From: Desemzia incerta
Lineage (GTDB): Bacteria > Bacillota > Bacilli > Lactobacillales > Carnobacteriaceae
Reading direction: 5' to 3'
DNA: 64,000 nt
NCBI RefSeq assembly: GCF_900115825.1
Contig: NZ_FOXW01000001.1
Coordinates: 62,001-126,000, forward strand
Shown: in pieces, positions 26,774 to 36,206 of the stretch
Numbering within the stretch: the first letter of the stretch is position 1
How the letters are laid out: every line of letters begins with the position of its first letter
The notes under the pieces: model-generated
What the model was told of the DNA's origin: nothing
Seen by the model: only the letters and a program-made list of their open reading frames with translations
Databases searched by the model: none
Translations under genes and position numbers: made by a program

Positions 26774-27781
26774 ATGGATACAACGACAGACGGATTAAAA
26801 AAAGCAGCAATTTTGATGATTACGTTAGGTTCTGAAGCCTCTTCAAAAATCATGAAGATGCTGCCGGACAATATCATTCAAAAAATCAGTTATGAGATAG
26901 CCAATATAGACTATGTTAAACCTGAAGAACGCGATACGATCGTTAACGAGTTTATTGAAATGCAGCAAGCTCGAGAATACATCATTGACGGCGGAATCGA
27001 TTATGCGAAAAGTTTATTGAATAAAGCGTTAGGGCCTCAACGCGCAAAAGAAGTGATCGACATGTTGAATCAAATTCAATTGCGCGAGCGTCCATTTGAT
27101 ATAGCTCGTAAAGCAGACTTGCAGCAATTGACCAACTTATTATTGGGAGAACAGCCGCAAACTGTGGCGTTGATTTTATGTTACATGCAGCCTGAAAAAG
27201 CTGCAGCTGTGTTAGCTGAATTTCCGATTGAACAGCAATCTGAAATTGCTGAACGAATCGGTACGATCAGTCACACATCACCGACGATTATTACAAAAAT
27301 AGAAAAAGTGATCGAGAATAAATTCTCCAACTATGTGGAAAACAAAACTGAAGCAGTGGGCGGAGTTCAAACATTAGTAGAGATCTTGAATTCAGTAGGC
27401 AGAGGTACAGAGAAGAATATTATGCAAGTGTTGGAAGAAAGACAGCCTGATTTGGCGGATGAAGTGAAAGCGAACTTGTTTACTTTCGAAGACATCATTA
27501 CATTGGAACGTTCCGATGTTCAAAAAGTGTTGCGTGACGTTAACAAAGATGATCTATTGTTGGCACTTAAAGGTGTCGGCGAAGACATTAAAGACTTTGT
27601 TTACAGCAACTTGTCTAACCGTCAAGTAGAAACTATGAAAGAAGATATGCAGTTCTTAGGACCTGCTCGTTTGTCCCAAGTTGAAGAAGCGCAACAGAAA
27701 GTTGTGGCTACTATCCGCAAATTGGATGAACAAGGCGAAATTTATTTGAGAAGAGGAGAAAGTGATGTCATTATTTCATAA
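26774..27781 (+). CDS. fliG: Flagellar motor switch protein FliG
   Basis: C-ring protein of 335 residues that transmits torque from MotA. Three armadillo-type domains are visible. LKKAAILMITLGSEASSKIMKML starts the FliF-binding N-domain. QTVALILCYMQPEKAAAVLAEFP lies in the middle. The C-terminal torque domain has FEDIITLERSDVQKVLRDVNKDDLLLALKG with charged residues that face MotA. GAAGGAAGAG precedes the ATG. The 3' end overlaps fliH by 17 bases. Confidence 0.95.
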   Translation: MDTTTDGLKKAAILMITLGSEASSKIMKMLPDNIIQKISYEIANIDYVKPEERDTIVNEFIEMQQAREYIIDGGIDYAKSLLNKALGPQRAKEVIDMLNQIQLRERPFDIARKADLQQLTNLLLGEQPQTVALILCYMQPEKAAAVLAEFPIEQQSEIAERIGTISHTSPTIITKIEKVIENKFSNYVENKTEAVGGVQTLVEILNSVGRGTEKNIMQVLEERQPDLADEVKANLFTFEDIITLERSDVQKVLRDVNKDDLLLALKGVGEDIKDFVYSNLSNRQVETMKEDMQFLGPARLSQVEEAQQKVVATIRKLDEQGEIYLRRGESDVIIS

Positions 27782-28514
27782 TGTGATAAAGGCAGAGCAA
27801 GCCTCAAGCGAAGAGCAGTTTGCAGAGATCACTACGAATTTTGTAGTGAAGAAAAAAGAGACAGCTTTTGTTGCAGGCTCAAAAGAAGAGGAAGCCATCC
27901 AATCGAAAGCTGAGCTACTTTTGAAAGAAGCCGAACAAGAAAAAATACGATTGCTGGAAGAGGCATCCTTTGAAGCTGAAAAGATCAAAGAAGCTGCTCA
28001 GCAATCGGGATTTGAAGAAGGTACACAAAAAGGGTACGCAGAAGGCTATAAAGCTGGGTTTGAAAAAGCGATGCAAGAAGGCCAAAATGAAGCAGTAATC
28101 TTGATCCAACATGCTCATGCAATGGTTCAAGAAGCAGAAGAAAAACTGGCAGAATATTACAGCGAAAAGCAAGACCAATTGATTCAATTAGCGGCGACGA
28201 TGGCTGAAGCAATCGTCCATCAGACGATTGATGCTTCTTCTGACCAAGTGTTGGAATTAGTAAAACCTTTATTGATGCGAATGAACAAAACGGAGAAGCT
28301 GATCACGGTGACTGTGCGTCCAGAACAAGAAGAATTGGTGCAAGAAAAATTAGCTTTATTAGAACAAAAATATGTAGAAGTTCGTTTTATCGTGCTGACT
28401 GATCACACACTGGAAAAAAATGGGTGTGTGATCGAGACAGCTCACAATATTACTGATTTGCAGATTGGTAAGCAGCTTAAAAAAATGGTTCAAGAAATGA
28501 AGTCGATGGAGTGA
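27765..28514 (+). CDS. fliH: Flagellar export apparatus protein FliH
   Basis: Negative regulator and stator-like partner of the FliI ATPase, 249 residues from the ATG at 27765 (AGGAGA upstream, inside fliG). The middle is a long charged helix (about 40-90) ending in repeated G-x3-G spacing: GFEEGTQKGYAEGYKAGFEKAMQEG, the FliH hallmark. The C-terminal domain binds FliI and has LAATMAEAIVHQTIDAS. It overlaps fliG and lies 7 bp before fliI, so it is translationally linked. Confidence 0.9.
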   Translation: MSLFHNVIKAEQASSEEQFAEITTNFVVKKKETAFVAGSKEEEAIQSKAELLLKEAEQEKIRLLEEASFEAEKIKEAAQQSGFEEGTQKGYAEGYKAGFEKAMQEGQNEAVILIQHAHAMVQEAEEKLAEYYSEKQDQLIQLAATMAEAIVHQTIDASSDQVLELVKPLLMRMNKTEKLITVTVRPEQEELVQEKLALLEQKYVEVRFIVLTDHTLEKNGCVIETAHNITDLQIGKQLKKMVQEMKSME

Positions 28515-28521
28515 GGATAAC

Positions 28522-29838
28522 GTGATAGAAATTCCTTTTGAAAAGTACACAGCCTCCATAAAAAAGAATACATATTACTTAAAAATGGGAAAAGTCAGCC
28601 AAGTTACCGGAATCATCATCAAAGTTGAGGGTCTGGATGCTTTCGTTGGAGAAGTCTGCGAGATCTTGATCAAATCCAGCGGCAAAGTTGCGCTGAGTGA
28701 AGTAGTAGGATTTGTTGATGAAACAGTCTTATTGATGCCGCTTGATGAAGTGGAAGGTATTGGACCAGGTTGTCTGGTTCGTCCAACCGGAACGACATTG
28801 AAAATCGAGATCAGCGAGCAGTTGTTGGGAACGACGATGGATGGTTTAGGCCGTCCAATGTATCAAGATATTGAAATCAATGGAGAACATTTCAATGTCA
28901 ATCAAAGTGCGCCTAACCCTTTTACACGGATGAAGATCAAAGATGTGATCTCAACAGGAATCAAAGCGATTGATGGCTTACTGACAGTTGGCGAAGGCCA
29001 GCGGGTCGGGATATTCGCTGGTTCCGGGGTTGGGAAAAGTACGTTGCTGGGCATGATCGCTCGTTATTGTGAAGCGGATATCATCGTTATCGGATTGATC
29101 GGTGAGCGTGGACGTGAGGTCTTAGAATTTATTGAAAAAGATCTTGGTCCAGAAGGGTATAAGAAATCAGTAGTCGTTTGTGCGACTTCTGATATGCCGC
29201 CTTTAGTTCGGTTGAAAGGTGCTTCAGTTGCTACGGCGATCGCAGAATATTTCAGGAAGCAAGGCAAAAAAGTCGTCTTGATGATGGATTCGGTGACACG
29301 TGTAGCGATGGCGCAGCGGGAGATCGGTTTAGCTACTGGCGAACCGCCGACATCTAAAGGGTATACTCCTTCGGTATTCACGACACTGCCAAAATTACTC
29401 GAGCGAAGCGGAATGTCCGATAAAGGTTCTATTACTGCTTTTTATACGGTGTTGGTTGAAGGGGACGATATGAACGAGCCTATCGCTGATACGGTTCGAG
29501 GAATCTTAGATGGACATATCGTCTTGTCTCGGAAGATCGCTTCTGAAAATCATTACCCGGCAATCGATGTCCAAAGCAGTATCAGTCGTTTGATGAAAGA
29601 CATTACTGAGGAAAAGCATTATCAATTGTCAGGGAAGTTAAAAGAAAACCTTGCAGTTTATGCAGAATCAAAAGATTTGATTGATGTAGGAGCTTATCGT
29701 CAAGGCAGTAACCCTTTAGTAGATAGGGCGATTCAACTGAATCGTCCGATCAAAGATTTCTTGAAACAAAATGTCGATGAACCTTCAAGCTTTGAGGAAA
29801 CGAAGGAAGCCTTGACGCAATTGTTCCAAGGAGTTTAA
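28522..29838 (+). CDS. fliI: Flagellum-specific ATPase FliI
   Basis: Type III export ATPase of 438 residues, related to F1 beta. Walker A GIFAGSGVGKST is at about 162, the MMDSVTRVAMAQREIGLA block at about 252, and GEPPTSKGYTPSVFTTLPKLLERSG follows. The C-terminal domain interacts with FliJ. The start is a GTG 5 bases after GTGAGGA. The DVIS-x-G-I-K-A-I-D segment before Walker A is diagnostic. Confidence 0.96.
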   Translation: MIEIPFEKYTASIKKNTYYLKMGKVSQVTGIIIKVEGLDAFVGEVCEILIKSSGKVALSEVVGFVDETVLLMPLDEVEGIGPGCLVRPTGTTLKIEISEQLLGTTMDGLGRPMYQDIEINGEHFNVNQSAPNPFTRMKIKDVISTGIKAIDGLLTVGEGQRVGIFAGSGVGKSTLLGMIARYCEADIIVIGLIGERGREVLEFIEKDLGPEGYKKSVVVCATSDMPPLVRLKGASVATAIAEYFRKQGKKVVLMMDSVTRVAMAQREIGLATGEPPTSKGYTPSVFTTLPKLLERSGMSDKGSITAFYTVLVEGDDMNEPIADTVRGILDGHIVLSRKIASENHYPAIDVQSSISRLMKDITEEKHYQLSGKLKENLAVYAESKDLIDVGAYRQGSNPLVDRAIQLNRPIKDFLKQNVDEPSSFEETKEALTQLFQGV

Positions 29839-29873
29839 GAAACAAGTCAGCGAGAGAAAAAGAGGTGCGATAA

Positions 29874-30308
29874 TTGGCAAGTCAAACATTTTCAATGGAA
29901 AAGATATTGGATTGGCGCTCAGATCTTGAAGAAACAGCGAAAAGAAAAGTAGCTCAAGTCCAAGTAAAACTAGACGCGCAACAAGCTGTGCTGGAGGATC
30001 TGATCAGAGAAAATATCAAAGTCAAAAACGATCGCTTAAAGATCAATAAGATCAATGATATGAGACACCAACAACTCTATAAAGCGTTGTTGGATGAAAA
30101 AATCATTCATCAAAAAAATCAATTAGATTTGACGCAAAAAGAACTGGAAGCGGCTCAAGCTGAATTGCTTGAGGCTCATAAAGATAGAAAAGTCATGGAA
30201 AAGTTGAAAGAAAAAGAATTGTGGACGACTGCTGAACTAATCAAGAAAGAAGAACAGCAGCAATTAGATGAGATAGCAACATTGAGTTTCGGCCGAGTTC
30301 TTTATTAG
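29874..30308 (+). CDS. fliJ: Flagellar export protein FliJ
   Basis: Coiled-coil protein of 144 residues that acts with FliI and FlhA. It starts at TTG 29874 with AGAGGTG 7 bases upstream. It is almost fully helical, with charged heptads (LEDLIRENIKVKNDRLKINKIND to KEKELWTTAELIKKEEQQQLDEIA) and an N-terminal FSMEKILDWRSDLEETAKRK typical of FliJ. Identity to known FliJ is low by eye; position after fliI supports the call. Confidence 0.87.
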   Translation: MASQTFSMEKILDWRSDLEETAKRKVAQVQVKLDAQQAVLEDLIRENIKVKNDRLKINKINDMRHQQLYKALLDEKIIHQKNQLDLTQKELEAAQAELLEAHKDRKVMEKLKEKELWTTAELIKKEEQQQLDEIATLSFGRVLY

Positions 30309-30343
30309 GAAGCCTTTAAACTATTTGAAAGGAGGTGATACCT

Positions 30344-31726
30344 ATGCAAGCGACGCAATCCATACCAGCTTTACATACACAATCAGGAAGTCTGCCTGAT
30401 TCCACTACTCCAGTAGATGCGATTGAATTTACTGCTCAATTAACAGAATCGATGCAAAAAAATGGGCAGCAATCAGCAAATCAAGCTGAAAGTAAACATG
30501 GTTTACAGACGGAGGTCTCTGAAAATGAGATGGACCAAGAAGCAGAACTGGCAGATTCTTTGGAAGAACAAGTTGACCCTAATGTAGCGGCGTTCTTTTA
30601 CCAGCCATTGAAGATGGCTGAACAACAACTGACTGCTCAACTGGAACCTGCTTTAGAAACAGGAGAAGTTGCTTCAGTTTCTCAGGAATCAAAAGTCATT
30701 TCTTCTAAGGAACTTTCTTTTGACTATCCAACAGACATCGCTCTGGAAAGTAAAAGAGTGGGACTAGATGATGCTAACGGACAATCCATTGAGCCAAGGG
30801 AAGTACACTTGCCAACAAGTGAAGACAAACTAGCAGCTCAACCAGCAGTTGTTGATGATTCACTAGGTGATAAAATAACTCAAGCCACAGTCGTTTCTCA
30901 AAACAATGAAGGAGTGTTTAAAACACAAGCTCAAACTTTGAAAAAAGATGCTGCTAACTCAACCTTTATGAATGCTGAAAATACCGTTATTGATTTAGTT
31001 TCAACGAACAAGTTGGAGAATAACTTTCTATCTGCAATGGGTTTAAACACAGAAAATACTGTGTTGCCAGAATTTGAACAAGTGATCGAACAGGTCATGT
31101 TTGAACAGATAACAGAAGAAGTATCTACTGGTCAAGATGATTTGGACATCCAATCTCAACTGAGGATGAAAGTTTCTGGATCCTTTACAGATCAGTTAAC
31201 TGCAGTACCTACACAGACAGCAAACCCGCAAAAAGAGATAGCTTTGCCGGTAATGTTGACGAGCGAGAGCAGCAGTAAGAATCAACAAGTCTTAACTCAG
31301 GCGATAAGTGAGGTCATTTTTGATCAAAGCGCTGGGTTGAAAGAAGGACAACAGACAACAGCACGATTAAGTCTGTCTCCAGAATCATTGGGAAACATGA
31401 AGATTGAGATCCAAATACGAGAACAGCAACTGTATACAAAGATCGTCGTAGAAAGTACGGAAACAAAAGAATTGATGGACAACAGCATGAAGCAATTGAC
31501 AGCTAGTTTAGCGCAGAAAAACATTCATTTGCAAGAAATGACTGTTCAGATCAATTTGCCGCAAGCAACCGATTTTTCATTTGCCGGCAGTTCGCAGCAT
31601 GAAGCTGGAAATCAAGATCACGCTGTTCCAAGCAGATTTACAGAATCTACGGACAATAATACAGACTCAACAGTTGTAGAAGAGGAAACCGCTGATTCAA
31701 CAGGGCGTCTGAGTATTTTGGCGTGA
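30344..31726 (+). CDS. fliK: Flagellar hook-length control protein FliK
   Basis: Secreted molecular ruler of 460 residues that switches export specificity at FlhB. I choose the ATG at 30344, because the GTG at 30335 is part of its ribosome site (GGAGGTGA). Residues 1-330 are low-complexity, Gln/Glu/Ser-rich, as expected for a ruler. The C-terminal hook-length domain (about 335-415) has ARLSLSPESLGNMKIEIQIREQQLYTKIVVESTETKELM. It is followed by flgD and flgE. Confidence 0.92.
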   Translation: MQATQSIPALHTQSGSLPDSTTPVDAIEFTAQLTESMQKNGQQSANQAESKHGLQTEVSENEMDQEAELADSLEEQVDPNVAAFFYQPLKMAEQQLTAQLEPALETGEVASVSQESKVISSKELSFDYPTDIALESKRVGLDDANGQSIEPREVHLPTSEDKLAAQPAVVDDSLGDKITQATVVSQNNEGVFKTQAQTLKKDAANSTFMNAENTVIDLVSTNKLENNFLSAMGLNTENTVLPEFEQVIEQVMFEQITEEVSTGQDDLDIQSQLRMKVSGSFTDQLTAVPTQTANPQKEIALPVMLTSESSSKNQQVLTQAISEVIFDQSAGLKEGQQTTARLSLSPESLGNMKIEIQIREQQLYTKIVVESTETKELMDNSMKQLTASLAQKNIHLQEMTVQINLPQATDFSFAGSSQHEAGNQDHAVPSRFTESTDNNTDSTVVEEETADSTGRLSILA

Positions 31727-31739
31727 AAGGGAGAATAAA

Positions 31740-32189
31740 ATGGATATTCCAACAAATTTTACTATCGGTTCTACTGAAAGCATCAGAGGATCGAAACAAA
31801 AAACAAATGCTGAATTAAGTTCAGAAGACTTTTTGAAAATCATGGCTGCTTCAATCAGCAACCCTCCTATTTCATCTGGAGAAGGCGGCGGCAGTAATGA
31901 TGGAGGAAGCGGAGATTACATTTCTCAAATCGTTCAGTTCAATATGGTAGATCAATTGACTGCTTTAACAGAAACGGTAACCACGAACATGCTGATGATG
32001 CAGCAGCAACAAGGATTAGATATGTTGGGTAAAGAAGTGAAAGTTCTGGATGAAACCACTTTTGTCACTGGAACGGTCGAAAAAGTCCGTTACACAGAAG
32101 GTTACGCAACGCTTCAAATCAATGGGAAAGAATATGCTTTAAATGATGTAGTAGAAGTAGGTGTCAAAGCAAATGAACCTAAGAATTGA
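31740..32189 (+). CDS. flgD: Hook-capping/scaffolding protein FlgD
   Basis: Hook assembly scaffold of 149 residues. The FlgD N-terminal block is present: SSEDFLKIMAASISNPP, then YISQIVQFNMVDQLTALTETV. The C-terminal part is short (KVLDETTFVTGTVEKVRYTEGYATLQINGKEYALNDVVEV) and lacks the Ig-like domain of enterobacterial FlgD, as in other Firmicutes. It overlaps the next gene by 17 bases. Confidence 0.92.
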   Translation: MDIPTNFTIGSTESIRGSKQKTNAELSSEDFLKIMAASISNPPISSGEGGGSNDGGSGDYISQIVQFNMVDQLTALTETVTTNMLMMQQQQGLDMLGKEVKVLDETTFVTGTVEKVRYTEGYATLQINGKEYALNDVVEVGVKANEPKN

Positions 32190-32547
32190 TGGAACTCCAT
32201 CACCGGCTAATGTACAGACTAAAACTACTGTAAATCCTAAAATCGATCGCACATTCAGCACTTTTTTAACCGATGCAGCGGCGCAAGCAGACAACACAAA
32301 AGAAGTGAAGATCTCACGTCATGCACAAAAAAGGTTGGAGGAAAGAGGTCTGCAGCTGGAAAGCAATGATATGCAGACACTGGAATCAGCGTTTGATGAA
32401 TTGAATCAAAAAGGTTCCAGAGACTCGCTGATATTTTTTAAAGATATGGCATTGATTGCCAGCATCGACAACCGAACGATTATTACAGCACAAAAAACAA
32501 GCGAAATGAGAACAGTTACCAACATAGACAGCGCAATACATATTTGA
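32173..32547 (+). CDS. Flagellar operon protein, TIGR02530 family
   Basis: Protein of 124 residues from the ATG at 32173; the in-frame GTG at 32161 is poorer, because AGGTG lies 9 bases before the ATG. The core EVKISRHAQKRLEERGLQLESNDMQTLESAFDELNQKGSRDSLIFFKDMALIASIDNRTIITA matches a small family found between flgD and flgE in Firmicutes. Its role is unknown; position suggests hook assembly. The N-terminus is polar. Confidence 0.85.
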   Translation: MNLRIDGTPSPANVQTKTTVNPKIDRTFSTFLTDAAAQADNTKEVKISRHAQKRLEERGLQLESNDMQTLESAFDELNQKGSRDSLIFFKDMALIASIDNRTIITAQKTSEMRTVTNIDSAIHI

Positions 32548-32626
32548 TGATAAACTGGCTGGACCTAACGGAAGCCAAGACCCATGGACTGATAGAAGTG
32601 GGTACAACTGAATGGAGGAAATTAAC

Positions 32627-33487
32627 ATGTTAAAATCACTATACTCTGGCGTTACAGGAATGAAAAGTCAACAAACGAAAATGGACGTTATTTCAAATAA
32701 CATCGCAAACGTAAGTACCACAGGATTTAAAGCAGGCCGTGTGCGCTTTGAAGATATGATCAGCCAAACGAATGCAAATGCTCAAGAAGGAATCAACGCA
32801 CAACAAGTAGGTCTGGGGGTACAAACCGGATCGATCGATACGATCATGACAGGCGGATCACTGCAAACTACTGGTAGAGCTCTAGATTTCGGAATCGAAA
32901 ACGGCGACAGCTCATTCTTCACCGTTAGTGGAAATGACGGAGTGGAAATTTCATATACACGTGATGGCGGATTTTATACGGACGCTAACGGCAACTTAGT
33001 GACTTCAAGCGGATTGAATGTAATGGGATATGCAGCGACAGAAAATGGTTCTGGGATAGTTGAATCAGGTAATCCAGTTGAATTAGTATCTTTAGAAATT
33101 TCAGCTACTCGTACAGTTGGGGGAAATACATTTAACTTGCAAAGCTACACTGTAGACAATACGGGATTGATCAGAGGAACTTACAGTGATGGAAATTCTT
33201 ATGTTCTTGGACAAATGGCTTTGACAAGCTTTTCTAACCCAGATGGATTGGAAAAAGCCGGCAGCAACTTGTACGTGTCGACAGCAAACTCTGGAACTGC
33301 AACAGTAGGCAAGCCCGGGGATGCTGGATATGGAAAAGTTCAATCTGGTTTCTTAGAAATGTCAAACGTTGACTTAGCAAATGAGTTTACCGAAATGATC
33401 GTTACAAACCGTGCTTACCAAGCAAACTCAAGAAGTATCACGACTTCTGACCAAATGTTGGAAGAATTGATCAACCTGAAACGTTAA
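32627..33487 (+). CDS. flgE: Flagellar hook protein FlgE
   Basis: Extracellular hook subunit of 286 residues. I choose the ATG at 32627, since the ATG at 32612 overlaps the GGAGGAA that serves it. The N-terminal LYSGVTGMKSQQTKMDVISNNIANVSTTGFK and C-terminal GFLEMSNVDLANEFTEMIVTNRAYQANSRSITTSDQMLEELINLKR are the axial hallmarks. It is short compared with enteric FlgE (about 400 residues), as is usual in Firmicutes, with a compact D2-like middle. Confidence 0.93.
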   Translation: MLKSLYSGVTGMKSQQTKMDVISNNIANVSTTGFKAGRVRFEDMISQTNANAQEGINAQQVGLGVQTGSIDTIMTGGSLQTTGRALDFGIENGDSSFFTVSGNDGVEISYTRDGGFYTDANGNLVTSSGLNVMGYAATENGSGIVESGNPVELVSLEISATRTVGGNTFNLQSYTVDNTGLIRGTYSDGNSYVLGQMALTSFSNPDGLEKAGSNLYVSTANSGTATVGKPGDAGYGKVQSGFLEMSNVDLANEFTEMIVTNRAYQANSRSITTSDQMLEELINLKR

Positions 33488-33507
33488 GAATAAATAGGTA
33501 AACATAC

Positions 33508-33538
33508 TGCTTAATGGGACTTTCAGTTCCATTAAGCA
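33508..33538 (+). other. Hairpin between flgE and flbD
   Basis: There are 10-bp perfect outer arms (33508-33517 and 33529-33538) and a further ACT/AGT pair inside. No T-run follows. It may protect the upstream flgE message or partly attenuate transcription within the long operon. Confidence 0.55.
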
Positions 33539-33568
33539 AGTTTCGAAGAGAGAAGCGGGGTAAGTAGA

Positions 33569-33775
33569 ATGATTGCTTTAACTTCAGTTTCAGGTAAAGA
33601 ATTTTATTTGAACTGCGATTTGATTTACAAAATGGAACACACTTTTGATACGATCATTACTTTAGTAGATGGAAAAACAATCAGAGTGGTTGATCCTGAA
33701 GAAGATATTATTGAAAAAATCATTGCCTTTAAACGTAAAATCTATACTCAATTACCAGAGGGTGAGGAGAAATAA
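33569..33775 (+). CDS. flbD: FlbD-family flagellar protein
   Basis: Small protein of 68 residues that matches the FlbD family of Firmicutes: MIALTSVSGKEFYLNCDLIYKMEHTFDTIITLVDGKTIRVVDPEEDIIEKIIAFKR. This is not the Caulobacter FlbD regulator. It lies between flgE and motA; its stop overlaps the motA start (TAATG). The role is uncertain; swarming-related or motor-related effects are reported for homologues. Confidence 0.88.
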   Translation: MIALTSVSGKEFYLNCDLIYKMEHTFDTIITLVDGKTIRVVDPEEDIIEKIIAFKRKIYTQLPEGEEK

Positions 33776-34584
33776 TGAAAAAAAATATGGTTCCTTTAAT
33801 CGGTATAGCCTTAGGGATCGGGTTGTTGGTATGGTCTATAACGTCAGGCGGTCCTATTGCTGCTTTTATAGACGCTCCTTCACTTGTCATTACACTAGGC
33901 GGTTCATTTAGTGCGCTATTAGTTAGTTTTCCTTTAACCGATTTAAAGAAAATACCAAATGTGTTGAAACAATTACTATTACAATCAGACATCAAAGAAG
34001 AAGAGCTGATTGCTACTGTCGTAGATATTTCTAAAAAGACCAGAAGTCAAGGGATACTAGCCATCGAGAATGACATCAAAGAGCTGGACAATGAAATGTT
34101 GGTGTATGGTTTAGAAATGGTTGTAGATGGATCTGATCCAGAAGATATTCGAGAAATTATGGAGATCAAAGCAGAAAATATTGAGAAAAGACATAGTGTC
34201 GGACAAAATATTTTTAATAAATGGGGAGAACTTGCTCCCGGATTTGGTATGTTGGGAACATTGATCGGATTGATCATCATGTTGGGACAATTAACAGATC
34301 CTAGTACTATTGGTTCGGGGATGGCGACAGCATTGATCACAACCTTCTACGGAAGTTTGCTGGCCAATATGATCTTCTTACCAATAGCAACGAATTTAAA
34401 AATTCAAACGGAAGCAGAAATGCAATTATGCGAAATGGCTATTGAAGGAGTATTGTCTATCCAAGCTGGTCAGAATCCGCGCGTCATTGAGCAAAAATTA
34501 AGAAGTTACTTGCCTGCCTCCAATAGTGAGCTTGACTCTGATGCAGTCGAAGCTGATTTGACAAAGGAAAGAAATTATGGCTAG
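33775..34584 (+). CDS. motA: Flagellar stator protein MotA
   Basis: Membrane stator subunit of 269 residues that couples ion flow to torque on FliG. There are four membrane segments: about 5-22, 31-50, about 152-172 and about 183-203. The PGFGMLGTLIGLIIML segment carries the conserved functional Pro. The cytosolic loop (about 60-150) has the charged residues that face FliG. GAGGAG precedes the ATG; motB overlaps by 8 bases. Confidence 0.94.
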   Translation: MKKNMVPLIGIALGIGLLVWSITSGGPIAAFIDAPSLVITLGGSFSALLVSFPLTDLKKIPNVLKQLLLQSDIKEEELIATVVDISKKTRSQGILAIENDIKELDNEMLVYGLEMVVDGSDPEDIREIMEIKAENIEKRHSVGQNIFNKWGELAPGFGMLGTLIGLIIMLGQLTDPSTIGSGMATALITTFYGSLLANMIFLPIATNLKIQTEAEMQLCEMAIEGVLSIQAGQNPRVIEQKLRSYLPASNSELDSDAVEADLTKERNYG

Positions 34585-35323
34585 AAAACGGAAAACAACA
34601 TTTATAGAAAGTAGCGGCTCTCCAGGGTGGATGACAACCTTCTCCGATTTGATGACGCTATTGTTAACCTTCTTTATTCTATTATTCTCTATGTCTAGTG
34701 TGGTTGAATCGAAGTTTGATCAGGCCTCTGCGTCTATGTCATTAGCTTTTACAGGTCAAGATGGATTACTGCCTGAAGAGACAACGGTGGTTCCGACTAA
34801 TAATGGAGATGTAGAAGAAATCGAGGGTGTCGAAACAACAGGGGAAGAAATCCCGCCAGAATTAGTCGAAATGTATAAAGAAATGGAAAAAGAATTGAAA
34901 GAACAAGGAATGGAAGGGAATATTAGTATCAAAATCGATTCTGAAGGAATTTATTTGGATATCAAAGATTCTATTCTTTTCACATCAGGCAGTGCAGATA
35001 TAGTAGGATCGGGTAAAGAGACATTAGATAATTTGGCAGAACTGATCAACCAAGTTCCTAATGAAGTGATCATCGAGGGGTACACAGATAATGTTCCAAT
35101 GAGTAATGCACAATACGCAAGCAATTGGGAATTATCTACTTCGAGAGCAGTTTCTGTTTTAAGATATCTTAGCGAAGAAAAACAAGTTGATCCAACTCGA
35201 TTATCAGCTCGCGGTTATGGAGAGTACCAACCAATCGCTCCCAATGATACAGCAAAAAACAGAGCAGAAAATAGACGAGTAAACATTGTCATATTATATG
35301 AAGAATTTAAGGAGGAAAGTTGA
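34577..35323 (+). CDS. motB: Flagellar stator protein MotB
   Basis: Stator subunit of 248 residues that binds peptidoglycan. One membrane helix (about 20-43, GWMTTFSDLMTLLLTFFILL) contains the ion-carrying Asp24. A plug/linker region follows, then an OmpA-like domain (about 125-245) with VIIEGYTDNVPM, SNWELSTSRAVSVLRYL and NRRVNIVI. Whether protons or sodium ions drive it cannot be decided from this sequence alone. Confidence 0.95.
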   Translation: MARKRKTTFIESSGSPGWMTTFSDLMTLLLTFFILLFSMSSVVESKFDQASASMSLAFTGQDGLLPEETTVVPTNNGDVEEIEGVETTGEEIPPELVEMYKEMEKELKEQGMEGNISIKIDSEGIYLDIKDSILFTSGSADIVGSGKETLDNLAELINQVPNEVIIEGYTDNVPMSNAQYASNWELSTSRAVSVLRYLSEEKQVDPTRLSARGYGEYQPIAPNDTAKNRAENRRVNIVILYEEFKEES

Positions 35324-35790
35324 TGGAAAATGCAACTCCTGAATCAAAAAATAAGTTGAAACCAGTTTTGATCGTAGTCATCATTTTACTACTGTTGACG
35401 GTCGGAACACTTGTAGGTATTGGTTTCAGTACAGGAAAAATTCAAGAAGTAACGGCAACAGTTTTTGACTCAAGCGAAGAAACTACCGTGCCTTTAGAGC
35501 AGTTCTTGGTTAATTTAACTCCTGGAGAGAACAACAAAGATCAATACTTGCAAATTGAATTATCGATTCACAGTTCGCAAAAAGATGCCGAAGCCACTAT
35601 CACAGAAAAAACGGCTCAAGTAAGAGATGCCGTTATTGCTGTATTAAGAAACAAAACAAGTGATTCACTGTATACTGCTTCAGAAGACGGCGAATTGGTG
35701 ATCAAAAGTGAATTAAAAACGAAAATCAACCAAGAGATTGGATCAGATTTAGTCAATGAAGTATACATAACCAACATCGTCACACAATAG
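35323..35790 (+). CDS. fliL: Flagellar basal body-associated protein FliL
   Basis: Single-pass membrane protein of 155 residues that surrounds the stator. I choose the ATG at 35323 (TGATG overlap with motB; AAGGAGGAAAG upstream). The TM segment is at about 15-35 (PVLIVVIILLLLTVGTLVGI). The FliL domain follows: PLEQFLVNLTPGENNKDQYLQIELSIH and a C-terminal KTKINQEIGSDLVNEVYITNIVTQ. It directly follows motAB, consistent with its role at the stator. Confidence 0.93.
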   Translation: MENATPESKNKLKPVLIVVIILLLLTVGTLVGIGFSTGKIQEVTATVFDSSEETTVPLEQFLVNLTPGENNKDQYLQIELSIHSSQKDAEATITEKTAQVRDAVIAVLRNKTSDSLYTASEDGELVIKSELKTKINQEIGSDLVNEVYITNIVTQ

Positions 35791-35814
35791 ATGAAGAAAA
35801 TGAGGAGTTAAAGA

Positions 35815-36204
35815 ATGGGTTTTGGAACAGGGCTTGAATATGTGTTGAAAAGCGTTCTCGCATTAATAGTAATCATCTTTTTAGCCAATAAACTATTGGG
35901 TTATATGAATACCATAATGAATAAGCAAACAAAGGCGATCCGTATTATTGAACGGATGCCGGTCAATAAAAATTCGTCTATATGTATTGTTGAAATATTG
36001 GGAAGCTATTATTTGATGAGTTTTACAGAAGGACGAAATGAGATCTTAAAAGAATTCACCGAAGATGAGAGCCAAGCAATCATAGCGATGAGAAAAGAAA
36101 AAGAACTTTCTGCCGGACAAAGCTCATTAGATACGGAACAATTTAAAGAGATCTACACAAAAATTCAAGAAAAAATTCAAACTTATACTGAAAAGAGGAA
36201 CTAA
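35815..36204 (+). CDS. fliO: Flagellar biosynthesis protein FliO
   Basis: Membrane protein of 129 residues that helps assemble the FliP export gate. An N-terminal TM segment (about 8-30) is followed by a small cytosolic domain with the FliO pattern IRIIERMPVNKNSSICIVEILGSYYLMSFTEGRNEILKEF. The C-terminal tail is charged and helical. Position right before fliP supports the call, since FliO is poorly conserved. Confidence 0.85.
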   Translation: MGFGTGLEYVLKSVLALIVIIFLANKLLGYMNTIMNKQTKAIRIIERMPVNKNSSICIVEILGSYYLMSFTEGRNEILKEFTEDESQAIIAMRKEKELSAGQSSLDTEQFKEIYTKIQEKIQTYTEKRN

Positions 36205-36206
36205 AC

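Noticed and set aside
28522-29838. ATP synthase beta subunit
   Set aside because: The ATPase core is related, but the DVIS-G-I-K-A-I-D block and the flagellar neighbours identify FliI.
33569-33775. Caulobacter-type FlbD transcription regulator
   Set aside because: Only 68 residues without receiver, AAA+ or DNA-binding domain; it belongs to the unrelated small FlbD family.
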